Part shown: positions 1 through 6,927 of the stretch, piece after piece
How positions within the stretch are numbered: the first letter of the stretch is position 1
Layout of the letters: each line of letters opens with the position of its first letter
Assembly (NCBI GenBank): GCA_937907325.1
Contig: CALERO010000034.1
Location: 1 to 15,613, forward strand
Length of the DNA: 15,613 nt
Reading direction: 5' to 3'
From: UBA4716 sp002438865
GTDB taxonomy: Bacteria > Bacillota > Clostridia > UBA1381
Translations under genes and position numbers: made by a program
The notes under the pieces: model-generated
Databases searched by the model: none
Seen by the model: the letters and a program-made list of their open reading frames with translations, nothing else
What the model was told of the DNA's origin: nothing

Positions 1-444
1 CATACCGAATATTACGGCGCCTTTTGTTCCGATAAGGTGTACCTTGTTAAGCCCTATTTGCGTCAGAATACCGTTTAATATTCCGCCGTCGTCCATAATT
101 GCCATCATGGAGTATGTTCTTATAAGAAGATTTGTCCACATAGGCAGCATAAGCAGCATCATAGGTATTTTCTGACCGTTTCTGTCCGAGCGTGACATAA
201 TGTACGCAAGCGGATAGCCGAGTATAAAGCAGAAAAACGTTGCAATTACCGAAAGGCTGACCGAGAGCGCAAAGGTGTGTATGTGCTCTTTTAAGGCGAA
301 GATGTTATCAAACGTAAAATCTCCGCCGGCGGTCGTGAATGCAAAGTATATTACAAATATAAGCGGCATTACTATAAACATAACCGTCCATACAATGTGC
401 GGATATGCGGCAATTCTGCCGGAAAGCGTTTTAGTTTTTTCCAA
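1..444 (-). CDS. potB: Polyamine (spermidine/putrescine) ABC transporter permease, PotB-like, partial
   Basis: This is the N-terminal 148 residues of a permease that runs off the left edge of the window. The start is TTG at 444-442, preceded by AAAGGAGGG overlapping the potA stop codon, 13 nt after potA ends. The visible protein has a hydrophobic segment at about residues 17-34, a second one ending in GYPLAYIMSR, then a third with the motif PMWTNLLIRTYS. That motif is characteristic of PotB/PotH permeases. Family knowledge: PotB pairs with PotC in the membrane to form the channel energised by PotA, with PotD as the binding lipoprotein. The C-terminal EAA loop that docks on PotA lies outside the window. 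Co-transcription with potA is clear from spacing and the shared ribosome binding site position. Substrate is inferred from family only; related permeases move other cationic or small organic solutes. Confidence 0.9.
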   Translation of the reverse strand, partial: MEKTKTLSGRIAAYPHIVWTVMFIVMPLIFVIYFAFTTAGGDFTFDNIFALKEHIHTFALSVSLSVIATFFCFILGYPLAYIMSRSDRNGQKIPMMLLMLPMWTNLLIRTYSMMAIMDDGGILNGILTQIGLNKVHLIGTKGAVIFGM

Positions 445-457
445 TTTGCACCCTCCT

Positions 458-1564
458 TTACAGATCCGCATTTGAAAGCTCGTCTATTTCATCGCTGAAT
501 GTCGAGTAATCGCCGAACTGTCCCGAATATTTTGATTTCTTCATTATATGTATTGCGTCAGGCTCGATAAATAAACCGATTTTCTCATCAACGTCAACAA
601 AATCGGTAGTTTGTATCATCCATTTGAAACCGCCTATATCGACAATGATTTCATAATGCACACCTTTAAATGTTACGGACGTAACAACACCTGTGAGCAT
701 ACCGTCCTCAACCGCCACAACGTCCACGTCCTCGGGACGGACAACAACGTCAACCGCCTCGTCTTTGCCAAAACCTTTGTCTACACATTCGAATGTATGC
801 CCCGAAAATGTAACCTTAAGGTCCTCGTTCATAATGCCGTCAACAATGTTGCTTTCGCCGATAAAGTCCGCAACAAAGGCGTTTTCGGGTTCATTGTAAA
901 TATCGGTGGGGGAACCTATCTGCTGTATTTTTCCCTCCGACATAACCACAACCACGTCGGACATCGAAAGTGCCTCCTCCTGGTCGTGAGTTACATATAT
1001 AAAGGTAATTCCCGTCTGTTTCTGGATTTTCTTAAGTTCGTTCTGCATATCTTTTCTAAGCTTTAAATCGAGGGCGCCGAGCGGCTCGTCAAGCAAAAGC
1101 ACCTTTGGCTTGTTAATCAGCGCACGTGCAATCGCCACACGCTGCTGCTGACCGCCCGATAAAAGCGTTACGTTTTTGCGTTCAAAGCCTTTGAGTGCAA
1201 CAAGTTCAAGCATTTCCTTAACTTTTTTTGAAATTTCTTTGTGAGGAAGCTTTTGCAGTTTAAGCGCAAAAGCTATGTTTTCGTAAACGTTCAGATGCGG
1301 AAAAAGCGCATACTTCTGAAACACCGTGTTAATATGGCGCTTGTAGGGAGGAATATCGTTTATTTTTTTGCCCTCAAAGAATATTTCGCCCGTGTCGGGT
1401 TCTTCAAAACCGCCTATTATTCTGAGGGTGGTTGTCTTTCCGCAGCCGGACGGACCCAAAAGTGTGATAAACTGCTTGTCGTAAATATCGAGATCGACAT
1501 TGTCAAGCACATTCTCACCGTCAAATTCCTTTGTTATGCCCCTAAGTTCAATTATTTTTTTCAT
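458..1564 (-). CDS. potA: Polyamine ABC transporter ATP-binding protein, PotA
   Basis: Cytoplasmic ATPase of a spermidine/putrescine-type importer, 368 residues, a normal length for PotA. Visible motifs: Walker A GPSGCGKTT (37-45), Q-loop Q83, signature LSGGQ (135-139), Walker B LLLDEP (156-161), D-loop ALD, and switch His193 in YVTHDQEEA. A C-terminal TOBE-type region follows, with VVVRPEDVDVV. I chose the ATG at 1564 because GGAAAGGGG lies 7 nt upstream. A GTG/TTG-type start 33 nt earlier would fall within the terminator/RBS region and adds residues without family resemblance. It is the first gene of the pot operon, followed 13 nt later by potB. A terminator hairpin sits just upstream, so expression probably depends on read-through controlled by the leader. 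The ATPase call is certain; polyamine as substrate is likely but inferred from family and from the PotB-like partner. Confidence 0.93.
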   Translation of the reverse strand: MKKIIELRGITKEFDGENVLDNVDLDIYDKQFITLLGPSGCGKTTTLRIIGGFEEPDTGEIFFEGKKINDIPPYKRHINTVFQKYALFPHLNVYENIAFALKLQKLPHKEISKKVKEMLELVALKGFERKNVTLLSGGQQQRVAIARALINKPKVLLLDEPLGALDLKLRKDMQNELKKIQKQTGITFIYVTHDQEEALSMSDVVVVMSEGKIQQIGSPTDIYNEPENAFVADFIGESNIVDGIMNEDLKVTFSGHTFECVDKGFGKDEAVDVVVRPEDVDVVAVEDGMLTGVVTSVTFKGVHYEIIVDIGGFKWMIQTTDFVDVDEKIGLFIEPDAIHIMKKSKYSGQFGDYSTFSDEIDELSNADL

Positions 1565-1585
1565 AACATTACCCCTTTCCGAAAC

Positions 1586-1617
1586 AAAAAAAGACAAGCG
1601 CTATACATCGCTTGTCT
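1586..1617 (-). terminator. Intrinsic terminator in the potA leader
   Basis: On the minus strand a perfect 9-bp stem, AGACAAGCG (1617-1609) with CGCTTGTCT (1600-1592), closes an 8-nt loop and runs straight into a T tract (A run 1586-1592 on the plus strand). It lies about 20 nt before the potA start and inside the transcript from the promoter at 1902-1874. This is where an attenuator or riboswitch terminator would be expected. Confidence 0.88.
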
Positions 1618-1706
1618 GTAATATACCTGAATTTTCCGCAAAGAAAAAGGATAAGGGTTTGAGAGTCTTACGCACTCTTATTGACCGTTTCACAAGTCGA
1701 TGTATA
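1602..1706 (-). promoter_or_regulatory. Candidate antiterminator pairing of the potA leader
   Basis: The leader segment at 1706-1692 (TATACATCGACTTGT) is complementary to 1615-1602 (ACAAGCGATGTATA), which is the 5' arm plus most of the loop of the terminator. Pairing gives 9 + 5 bp with one bulged A. It cannot form together with the terminator, nor with the local hairpin 1713-1698 (CGATG/CATCG) that uses the same strand. This gives a two-state switch: upstream domain folded means terminator on; segment released means read-through into potA. The complementarity is seen directly; the switching role is inferred. Confidence 0.65.
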
Positions 1707-1868
1707 TTCATCGTTTATGGTTATAAAGTAACCAACTTATAAAATTTGAGCTTCTAACTCAATCAATAAGGCAGTATACACTGCCAACCGAAATAAATCG
1801 GTGATTCGGCGTTCGACCCGGCTGTCCGTATGGCCTCGGCTAATTTCTTAGCGGTCTTTGTTTTTACT
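1683..1868 (-). ncRNA. Structured 5' leader of potAB, unassigned riboswitch-like domain
   Basis: Read on the minus strand, the leader can form an ordered set of helices. A long-range closing stem pairs GACCG (1856-1852) with CGGTC (1687-1683). Next comes a GCTAA-GAAA-TTAGC hairpin with a GNRA loop, then GGC/GCC around CATACGGACA. GCC...GGC encloses an ACCGA/TCGGT hairpin. Further hairpins are GGCAG/CTGCC, TTGAG/CTCAA, GGTTA/TAACC and CGATG/CATCG. AAGT/ACTT closes the last two. This is about 175 nt of compact multi-branched RNA between a strong promoter and a terminator. I checked for the signature motifs I know (TPP, cobalamin, SAM, lysine, M-box, guanidine, c-di-GMP, c-di-AMP, purine, FMN, T-box) and found none convincing. 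Ligand unknown; a polyamine or related metabolite is only a guess from the downstream genes. Confidence 0.6.
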
Positions 1869-1873
1869 TGTAA

Positions 1874-1902
1874 AGTATAGCACACAGAAAACGGAATGTC
1901 AA
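1874..1902 (-). promoter_or_regulatory. Sigma-A promoter of the potAB operon
   Basis: Consensus TTGACA (1902-1897), a 17-nt spacer, then TATACT (1879-1874) on the minus strand. Transcription should start near 1868-1866, giving a leader of about 300 nt before potA. The promoter begins about 20 nt after the AraC-family gene ends, so the pot operon does not depend on read-through from it. Confidence 0.85.
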
Positions 1903-1921
1903 GAGGGAAAGACAAAATTAT

Positions 1922-2698
1922 TCATATTTCACGTCTTACCGCCTCGGGAGTTTTTCCGTATCTGCGCCGAAACATACGGCAGAAGTAGCTTTCATCGTTG
2001 TAGCCGCATTTTTCGGCTATTGTTTTGACTTTCATTTCGGGATTGTTGCCGAGCATAAAGAACGAGTGCTCGAGCCGTATTTCGGTAAGCCGTTCAAACA
2101 CCGTCATTCCGTATTCGTTTTTGAAGTCACGGCAAAGCTTTGATTTTGAGTACGGGTAGACGGATAAAATATCCTCAAGAGTAATTGCTTTTGAAAAGTT
2201 TTCCTCCATATATCCGCATATCTTTTCGAGCGGCGACGCTCCCGTTCCGACCGCACGTGAAAAAAACATCACGGCAAGCGAAAATGCACGGGAGCAGAGG
2301 AGCGGCTCGTCCGCGCCCGAAAAAATATTGTAAAAATCCCCGAACGCCGCATACAGCTGTGAGGAAGCGCGCCCCTTGTATACCGCTCCGCCGTCTGCGC
2401 CGAAATATTCAAACAGTGCATCTCCGCCGTCAAATCCCATAAAATATGTTTTAAAATCGTCCGTTCCGCTGTATTCGTGCGGTAAGTATGCCGGCAGAAA
2501 AAACATATCGCCTTTTTCAAGCATATACGTTTCGCCCGAAAAACGCAAAACGCCGCTCCCCTCGGATATAATGAAAATCTGGTTAAAATCAATTCCGCCG
2601 AGACGGGAGGTTTGCTCCTGCGGATAGTTTACAGATAATGTATGAGGGTAGAGCGGAAACAGCTTATGCTTTTCGTTCTGATACAGCTTTACTTTCAT
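1922..2698 (-). CDS. AraC-family transcriptional regulator
   Basis: DNA-binding regulator of 258 residues with the usual two-domain layout. The N-terminal half (about 35-95) is a cupin-like sensor fold with the pattern GSGVLRFSGETYMLEKGDMFFLPAYLPHEY, written here only as key positions: a glycine-rich strand, a GD turn and a conserved PH. The C-terminal 100 residues contain two helix-turn-helix units. The second has the AraC signature IAEKCGYNDESYFCRMFRRR followed by GKTPEAVR. The ATG start has AAAGGAGG 5-6 nt upstream. It is divergent from the GH2 gene, with 140 bp between starts. In this family such an arrangement normally means the regulator senses a sugar and activates the neighbouring glycosidase; the inducer cannot be read from sequence. 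A role for it at the downstream pot operon is not suggested, as that has its own promoter and leader. Confidence 0.9.
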   Translation of the reverse strand: MKVKLYQNEKHKLFPLYPHTLSVNYPQEQTSRLGGIDFNQIFIISEGSGVLRFSGETYMLEKGDMFFLPAYLPHEYSGTDDFKTYFMGFDGGDALFEYFGADGGAVYKGRASSQLYAAFGDFYNIFSGADEPLLCSRAFSLAVMFFSRAVGTGASPLEKICGYMEENFSKAITLEDILSVYPYSKSKLCRDFKNEYGMTVFERLTEIRLEHSFFMLGNNPEMKVKTIAEKCGYNDESYFCRMFRRRYGKTPEAVRREI

Positions 2699-2720
2699 AT
2701 TGACCTCCTTTGTATGGAAT

Positions 2721-2750
2721 ATAATTATATAAAATCAATAATAATTATAT
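2721..2750. repeat. 10-bp direct repeat, candidate AraC-type operator
   Basis: ATAATTATAT occurs at 2721-2730 and again at 2741-2750, a 20-bp period (about two helical turns). The second copy directly abuts the -35 box of the GH2 promoter. AraC-family dimers typically bind two half-sites in tandem at about this spacing next to -35. The sequence is AT-rich, so chance is possible. Confidence 0.5.
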
Positions 2751-2778
2751 TGACTGTGCGTCGATGCTATAATATAAT
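2750..2778 (+). promoter_or_regulatory. Sigma-A promoter of the GH2 gene
   Basis: TTGACT (2750-2755), a 17-nt spacer and a perfect TATAAT (2773-2778). Expected start of transcription is near 2784-2786, giving a leader of about 55 nt before the GH2 start at 2839. Confidence 0.8.
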
Positions 2779-2790
2779 ACCATTATAGCA
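2765..2790. repeat. Inverted repeat over the GH2 -10 box, possible operator
   Basis: TGCTATAAT (2765-2773) and ATTATAGCA (2782-2790) form a perfect 9-bp inverted repeat separated by 8 bp. It spans the -10 element and the likely transcription start. This is a place where a dimeric repressor would block the promoter. Part of the symmetry comes from the -10 sequence itself, so its significance is moderate. Confidence 0.45.
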
Positions 2791-2838
2791 ATGATTTAAG
2801 ACAGTGTCAACACATTGTCGGAAAGGAACGGTTACAAT

Positions 2839-5178
2839 ATGAAAAAAATATGTATTTCAAAAAAATGGAGTTTTTCATCGCCCGATTTTAAAACAGTAAC
2901 GGAGGTTGATCTTCCGCACGATTTTCTTATCAATCAGCCGAGAAATCCGAAGTCGGCGGGCGGCGGAGAAAACGGATATTTTGACGGCACAACAGGAAGA
3001 TATAAAAAGTATGTGCCGCTCGGAAACGATGCGCATTACATACTCGATATAGACGGAGCGTATATGTGTACAAGGATTTATTTTAATGATGAGCTTCTCG
3101 GTATGCATCCGCACGGATATATGCCGTATCTTGTTGATGTTTCGGAGCACGTGTACAGAGGAATAAACAACAAAATCGAACTGACAACGGAAAATCTTCA
3201 GCCGTCCACGCGCTGGTATTCGGGTGCAGGCGTTTACCGTGACGTGTTTATGTGGTCGGGCGGAAGCATCAGAATAGAGCCGTGGGATATGTTTGTAAAA
3301 ACTCCCGATGAAAATACGATAGAGATAAATACAACGATAACCTCGGACGAGAATAAGCGTGCCGAGCTTGCGTTTGAAATATGCGATGCGGACGGAAAAA
3401 ACGTTTGCAGTGAGAAAAAGATGATTAGCGCCTCAAAGGGAAAGAATAACGATATAACGGTTATTTCGATTAAAAACGCACATCTTTGGGATATTGACGA
3501 TCCGTATCTTTATACGGTAAAAGCAACTATAACAGCGGACGGAGAAGTAACGGATACGTTTGAAACAGCGTTCGGAATACGCACGATTGCGGTGAACGCA
3601 AAAGAGGGATTTCTTTTAAACGGCAAATCAATAAAGCTTCGGGGCGGCTGTATACACCATGATCACGGCGCATTGGGTGCTGCGGAATACCCTGCAGCGG
3701 TACACAGAAAAATATCAAGGCTTAAGGAAACAGGCTTTAATGCGTTGAGAATTGCACACAATCCGCCGTCACTTGCACTTTTGGAGGAATGTGACCGTAT
3801 CGGTATGCTTGTTATGGACGAGGCATTCGATATGTGGAATGTTCCGAAAACAAGACTCGATTACAGCTTGTTCTTCCGTGACTGGTGGGACAGAGATATA
3901 AGCTATATGGTACTGCGTGACAGAAACCACCCCTGCGTGGTATCGTATTCGATAGGAAACGAAATCCCCGAAAGGGGCGGCAGCTCGGACGGATATGCGT
4001 GGGCAAAAAAGCTTGCGGACGAAATCAGAAAATATGATGCGACACGCCCCGTTACTTCGGGTGTGTGCGAATTCTGGAACGGTCCTGACTATGACGCACC
4101 CTCCGATTATGAGGAGTATTGCAAGAGGGATAGAGTAGCCACCTGTGGTGATAATATGGAGTACTGGAATGAAAAAACCGACAAATTTTTCGAACCGCTT
4201 GATATTGCAGGATACAATTATTTATTTCAATATTATGAGGATAACTCCAAAAAATACCCTAAACGTGTAATATGGGGCAGTGAAACGCACGCTCTTAAGT
4301 TTTACGACTCGTGGCAAGAGGTAATGAAGCATAAAAACGTGATAGGCGATTTCACGTGGACGGCATATGATAACCTCGGCGAGGCAGGCACGGGAAGAAG
4401 CGCATGGGCAGGCGAGGGATTTGTTCCGAGTATATCCATAGCGGAGTATCCGTGGCGCAATTGCTATCAGGGCGACCTTGATTTGTGCGGATACAGAAGA
4501 CCGCAGTCCTATTTCCGTGAGGCGGTGTGGATAGGCGGTATTGAGCCGAGAATATTCACAACTCACCCCAAGCATTTCGGCGAGGATTTCAGCGGTACGG
4601 AATGGCATTGGTACGATGCGCATGAGAGCTGGACGTTTGAGGACGAATATATAGGCAAACCCGTAAAGGCGGAGGTTTATACGGACGCAGACGAAATACT
4701 GTTTATCTTAAACGGTAAGGAGCTCGGAAAGGTTAAGCCTGAAAAAGCGATTGCAAGTATGGCAATCCCGTATGAGCCGGGCGAGCTTACGGCGGTATCG
4801 TTCAAAAAAGGCAAGGAGCAGAAGCGTTTTACGCTTTGCACAACAGGCACTGCGGACAGAATTTCCGTAAAAGCCGAAACCGACAAAATTTCGGCGGATA
4901 ACCGTGATATATGTTTCTTTGAGGTTGAAATAACGGACTCCGACGGAAAACTTGTAACAGGGGCGGCAAATGAACTGGAGTGTACGGTGTACGGCGGCGA
5001 ACTTATGGGATTTTGGAGCGGCTGTCCGAATAACGAGGACGAATACGGCAGCGGAAAATGCCATGCATTTGAGGGACGTGCGCTCGTTGCAGTGAGAAGC
5101 AAAAATGTCGGTTGGGTTACCGTTATGGTAAAAGCGGACGGACTGAAATGCGGAAGCGACTCGGTAAAAGCAAAATAA
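2839..5178 (+). CDS. Glycoside hydrolase family 2 protein (beta-galactosidase type)
   Basis: Retaining beta-glycosidase of 779 residues, probably cytoplasmic because it has no signal peptide. Order of domains: N-terminal sugar-binding beta-sandwich (about 1-155), immunoglobulin-like domain, TIM barrel (about 255-560), then a DUF4982-like strand-rich domain (VYTDADEILFILNGKELG) and a C-terminal bacterial Ig-like domain. Barrel landmarks are GGCIHHDHGALG, NALRIAHNP, the acid/base in SIGNE (Glu375) and the nucleophile in WGSETHA (Glu482), both present. These place it in the GH2 group that includes beta-galactosidases; other GH2 specificities such as beta-glucuronidase or beta-mannosidase cannot be excluded. 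I chose ATG 2839 with upstream GGAAAGGA over an in-frame TTG at 2815, which lies upstream of that site. It has its own promoter, the divergent AraC gene as likely regulator, and terminators behind it. Confidence 0.9.
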   Translation: MKKICISKKWSFSSPDFKTVTEVDLPHDFLINQPRNPKSAGGGENGYFDGTTGRYKKYVPLGNDAHYILDIDGAYMCTRIYFNDELLGMHPHGYMPYLVDVSEHVYRGINNKIELTTENLQPSTRWYSGAGVYRDVFMWSGGSIRIEPWDMFVKTPDENTIEINTTITSDENKRAELAFEICDADGKNVCSEKKMISASKGKNNDITVISIKNAHLWDIDDPYLYTVKATITADGEVTDTFETAFGIRTIAVNAKEGFLLNGKSIKLRGGCIHHDHGALGAAEYPAAVHRKISRLKETGFNALRIAHNPPSLALLEECDRIGMLVMDEAFDMWNVPKTRLDYSLFFRDWWDRDISYMVLRDRNHPCVVSYSIGNEIPERGGSSDGYAWAKKLADEIRKYDATRPVTSGVCEFWNGPDYDAPSDYEEYCKRDRVATCGDNMEYWNEKTDKFFEPLDIAGYNYLFQYYEDNSKKYPKRVIWGSETHALKFYDSWQEVMKHKNVIGDFTWTAYDNLGEAGTGRSAWAGEGFVPSISIAEYPWRNCYQGDLDLCGYRRPQSYFREAVWIGGIEPRIFTTHPKHFGEDFSGTEWHWYDAHESWTFEDEYIGKPVKAEVYTDADEILFILNGKELGKVKPEKAIASMAIPYEPGELTAVSFKKGKEQKRFTLCTTGTADRISVKAETDKISADNRDICFFEVEITDSDGKLVTGAANELECTVYGGELMGFWSGCPNNEDEYGSGKCHAFEGRALVAVRSKNVGWVTVMVKADGLKCGSDSVKAK

Positions 5179-5181
5179 AAT

Positions 5182-5205
5182 AACAGGCGGCTGTGCCGCC
5201 TGTTT
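5182..5205 (+). terminator. Terminator-like hairpin after GH2
   Basis: A perfect 10-bp stem AACAGGCGGC / GCCGCCTGTT with a 3-nt loop starts four bases after the GH2 stop codon and ends in TTT. The same stem core recurs after the response regulator gene (7598-7622). Confidence 0.65.
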
Positions 5206-5210
5206 AGATT

Positions 5211-5247
5211 GCAGACAAACCGCAAGCGGTTTGTCTGCTTTGTTATT
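5211..5247 (+). terminator. Second, stronger intrinsic terminator after GH2
   Basis: GCAGACAAACCGC (5211-5223) and GCGGTTTGTCTGC (5226-5238) are perfectly complementary; in practice a 12-bp stem with a CAAG loop. It is followed by TTTGTTATT. Together with the preceding hairpin it should end GH2 transcription. Confidence 0.75.
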
Positions 5248-5253
5248 GGGAGT

Positions 5254-5271
5254 TTGAGGTGCTAACCTCAA
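5254..5271. repeat. Short perfect stem-loop
   Basis: TTGAGGT / ACCTCAA, 7 bp with loop GCTA. It is the third in a row of stem-loops between GH2 and the histidine kinase gene. There is no T tract, so it is not itself a terminator. Confidence 0.5.
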
Positions 5272-5275
5272 GTTT

Positions 5276-5314
5276 AAATCGTTTCTGACGACAGGTGCGT
5301 CAGAAATGATTTTT
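5276..5314 (+). terminator. Long stem-loop with T tail
   Basis: A 15-bp stem (5276-5290 with 5298-5312), fully paired if one G-U pair is allowed, closes the loop ACAGGTG; its 3' end runs into a T run (5310-5314). It could terminate a short transcript or be a backup terminator for GH2. No open reading frame worth calling lies immediately upstream. Confidence 0.55.
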
Positions 5315-5330
5315 CATGCAGTAGTTTTGA

Positions 5331-5354
5331 AAAAAAGTGATATATCACTTTTTT
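5331..5354. terminator. Perfect 24-bp palindrome, likely bidirectional terminator
   Basis: AAAAAAGTGATATATCACTTTTTT is its own reverse complement, with six A on one side and six T on the other. This is the shape of a weak bidirectional terminator; it could also be a binding site for a dimeric protein, about 45 bp upstream of the kinase promoter. Confidence 0.5.
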
Positions 5355-5398
5355 CGCCTGTCGGAAATATTTACCGCAGGTATTACATTTTATAACCC

Positions 5399-5428
5399 TT
5401 GACCCGATGCGCAGTTGCGTGGTATAAT
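5399..5428 (+). promoter_or_regulatory. Sigma-A promoter of the two-component operon
   Basis: TTGACC (5399-5404), an 18-nt spacer and TATAAT (5423-5428). Transcription should begin near 5435, leaving only about 10 nt of leader before the kinase ATG at 5446. That places the GGGGTGG ribosome binding site at the very 5' end of the mRNA. Confidence 0.75.
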
Positions 5429-5445
5429 GGCAGTGGGGTGGTATT

Positions 5446-6927
5446 ATGCTGTATGCATTGGTTTTCATAGTGATAATGGTATTGTATATTTTTATAAGAA
5501 ATCCGAAAAGCCTTTACACCATTATATTTTCACTGGATTTTTTATCTATCTTTTTGCTGTTGTTTGCGGACGTTATGTATCTTATACGTTTGGGAAACTA
5601 TCAGTATACATATCAGTTTGAATACATAATATACAGCGCCATATCAAAAATACCGCTGAGCTATTTTGATATAAAAATAATTATCAACGCCGCAATGATA
5701 TTGCTCTTAACGGCGTCGGTTATGTTTATATATGTGGATATTCAGAACTCAAAAAGACCTGTGCTGAATATCGCCTTTATGCTGTTTCTGATAATAAGCC
5801 TGTCTTTCGGAATACTGTATTTCAATTCACCGTCATTTATAGAAAGACTGTATCTTAAATATACCGTTTCAAACGGACGGCGTGCGCTGACGGCAGGCTG
5901 TGTTTCTGCGTTTAATATCGGCGTTGCGGCATTTTGTTTTTCGCCGCTTATAAAGCTTTTGTATACAATAAAGCATACACGGATACTGCTGAAGCAGACG
6001 CACTCGAAAATTCTTCTTGCGACAAAGGGCATAATTTATCTTATAGTATTTATGATGCTTGTGCTTACGCCCATATCCAATCTTATAAATAATTACAATA
6101 TATATTCATTTACAAGAATGACCGTCAACAATACGTTTATATGGATTTCGCTTACGCTTGCGCTCGTTTTGATTGCGGCTGTATTGTTCGGACGGTTTGA
6201 CATATTCAACGAAAAGCTTTTTCACCGTACCTACGGCTATAAAAAGACCCGTGTGCTTACAAAGGATATACGCTTTGTGTTCCACAGCTATAAAAACGCA
6301 CTGTTTTCGATAAAGCTCCTTTCGGAAAAGGCGCTTGCCAATCTGGGAAACGAGGAATGCGAAACGGCGCTTGAGCGGATAAATATGCAGACGGAGGCTT
6401 TGTCGGAGCAGATAAACAGCTTTTTGAATATTTACAATCAGGTATACCCAAACTATAACAGCGTGTATATAGACGAATGCATCGAGAGTGCGCTAAAAAG
6501 CGTTGTAATCCCCGAAAATATACGGCTGTCAAAGGATTTTTCCGCAACAAGGCTTATGTTTTTCGGTGATAAAAGCCTTATAACGGAGTGTTTTGTAAAC
6601 ATTATATCAAATTCGTGTGACGCAATAAAGCAGAGCGGACGCGAGGACGGAAGAATACGCATAGAAACGTTTTCCGAAAAACAGTATCTTTGCGTGAGCA
6701 TTACCGATAACGGCTGCGGAATTGATAAAAAAGCAAAGAAAAAGATTTTTGCACCGCTTTATTCCACCAAGCAAAATCATCAGAACTGGGGAATAGGTCT
6801 TGCATATACGAAAAATATCCTTCTTGCGCATTTCGGAGACGTTTGCTTTAAAAGCGTTCCGAATTCGTTTACCGAATTTCAGGTAACCTTGCCGCTGGAT
6901 AATATCTGTCAGGAGATGAAAGTATGA
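5446..6927 (+). CDS. Membrane sensor histidine kinase with seven transmembrane helices
   Basis: Protein of 493 residues. About the first 255 residues hold seven hydrophobic segments (near 1-17, 22-47, 79-100, then four more), an integral membrane sensor without a large extracellular domain. The cytoplasmic part has a likely phospho-acceptor His280 in the context RFVFHSYKNAL. The ATP-binding domain has the N-box NIISNSCDAI (Asn389), G1 box DNGCGID (421-427), the segment IFAPLYSTK, and G2 box NWGIGLAY (447-454). All catalytic landmarks are present, so it should be active. It overlaps the response regulator gene by ATGA, so the two are translationally coupled partners. It has its own promoter. 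The ligand is unknown; seven-helix kinases often sense small molecules or membrane-associated signals. Its H-box is not of the HisKA_3 type usually paired with NarL-like regulators. Confidence 0.88.
   Translation: MLYALVFIVIMVLYIFIRNPKSLYTIIFSLDFLSIFLLLFADVMYLIRLGNYQYTYQFEYIIYSAISKIPLSYFDIKIIINAAMILLLTASVMFIYVDIQNSKRPVLNIAFMLFLIISLSFGILYFNSPSFIERLYLKYTVSNGRRALTAGCVSAFNIGVAAFCFSPLIKLLYTIKHTRILLKQTHSKILLATKGIIYLIVFMMLVLTPISNLINNYNIYSFTRMTVNNTFIWISLTLALVLIAAVLFGRFDIFNEKLFHRTYGYKKTRVLTKDIRFVFHSYKNALFSIKLLSEKALANLGNEECETALERINMQTEALSEQINSFLNIYNQVYPNYNSVYIDECIESALKSVVIPENIRLSKDFSATRLMFFGDKSLITECFVNIISNSCDAIKQSGREDGRIRIETFSEKQYLCVSITDNGCGIDKKAKKKIFAPLYSTKQNHQNWGIGLAYTKNILLAHFGDVCFKSVPNSFTEFQVTLPLDNICQEMKV

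Noticed and set aside
611..1066. Plus-strand open frame of 151 codons opposite potA
   Set aside because: It is antisense to conserved ATPase and TOBE coding sequence, with a Cys/His/Asn-rich composition typical of shadow frames.
1756..1815. Lysine-riboswitch-like GCCGAA ... UGGC element on the minus strand of the potA leader
   Set aside because: The short match around one stem is the only resemblance; the 5' AGAGGUGC-type and 3' conserved segments of the lysine riboswitch are absent.
2815..2838. TTG at 2815 as the start of the GH2 gene
   Set aside because: The ribosome binding site GGAAAGGA lies after it, directly upstream of the ATG at 2839, and the extra residues do not add to the fold.
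4677..5271. Two long minus-strand open frames of over 180 codons opposite the GH2 C terminus
   Set aside because: They lie antisense to well-supported GH2 domains and have no recognisable protein features; they reflect codon bias of the real gene.
5274..5468. Minus-strand open frame of 64 codons across the hairpin cluster and kinase start
   Set aside because: It has no family resemblance, covers several terminator-like stems, and overlaps the kinase promoter and start.
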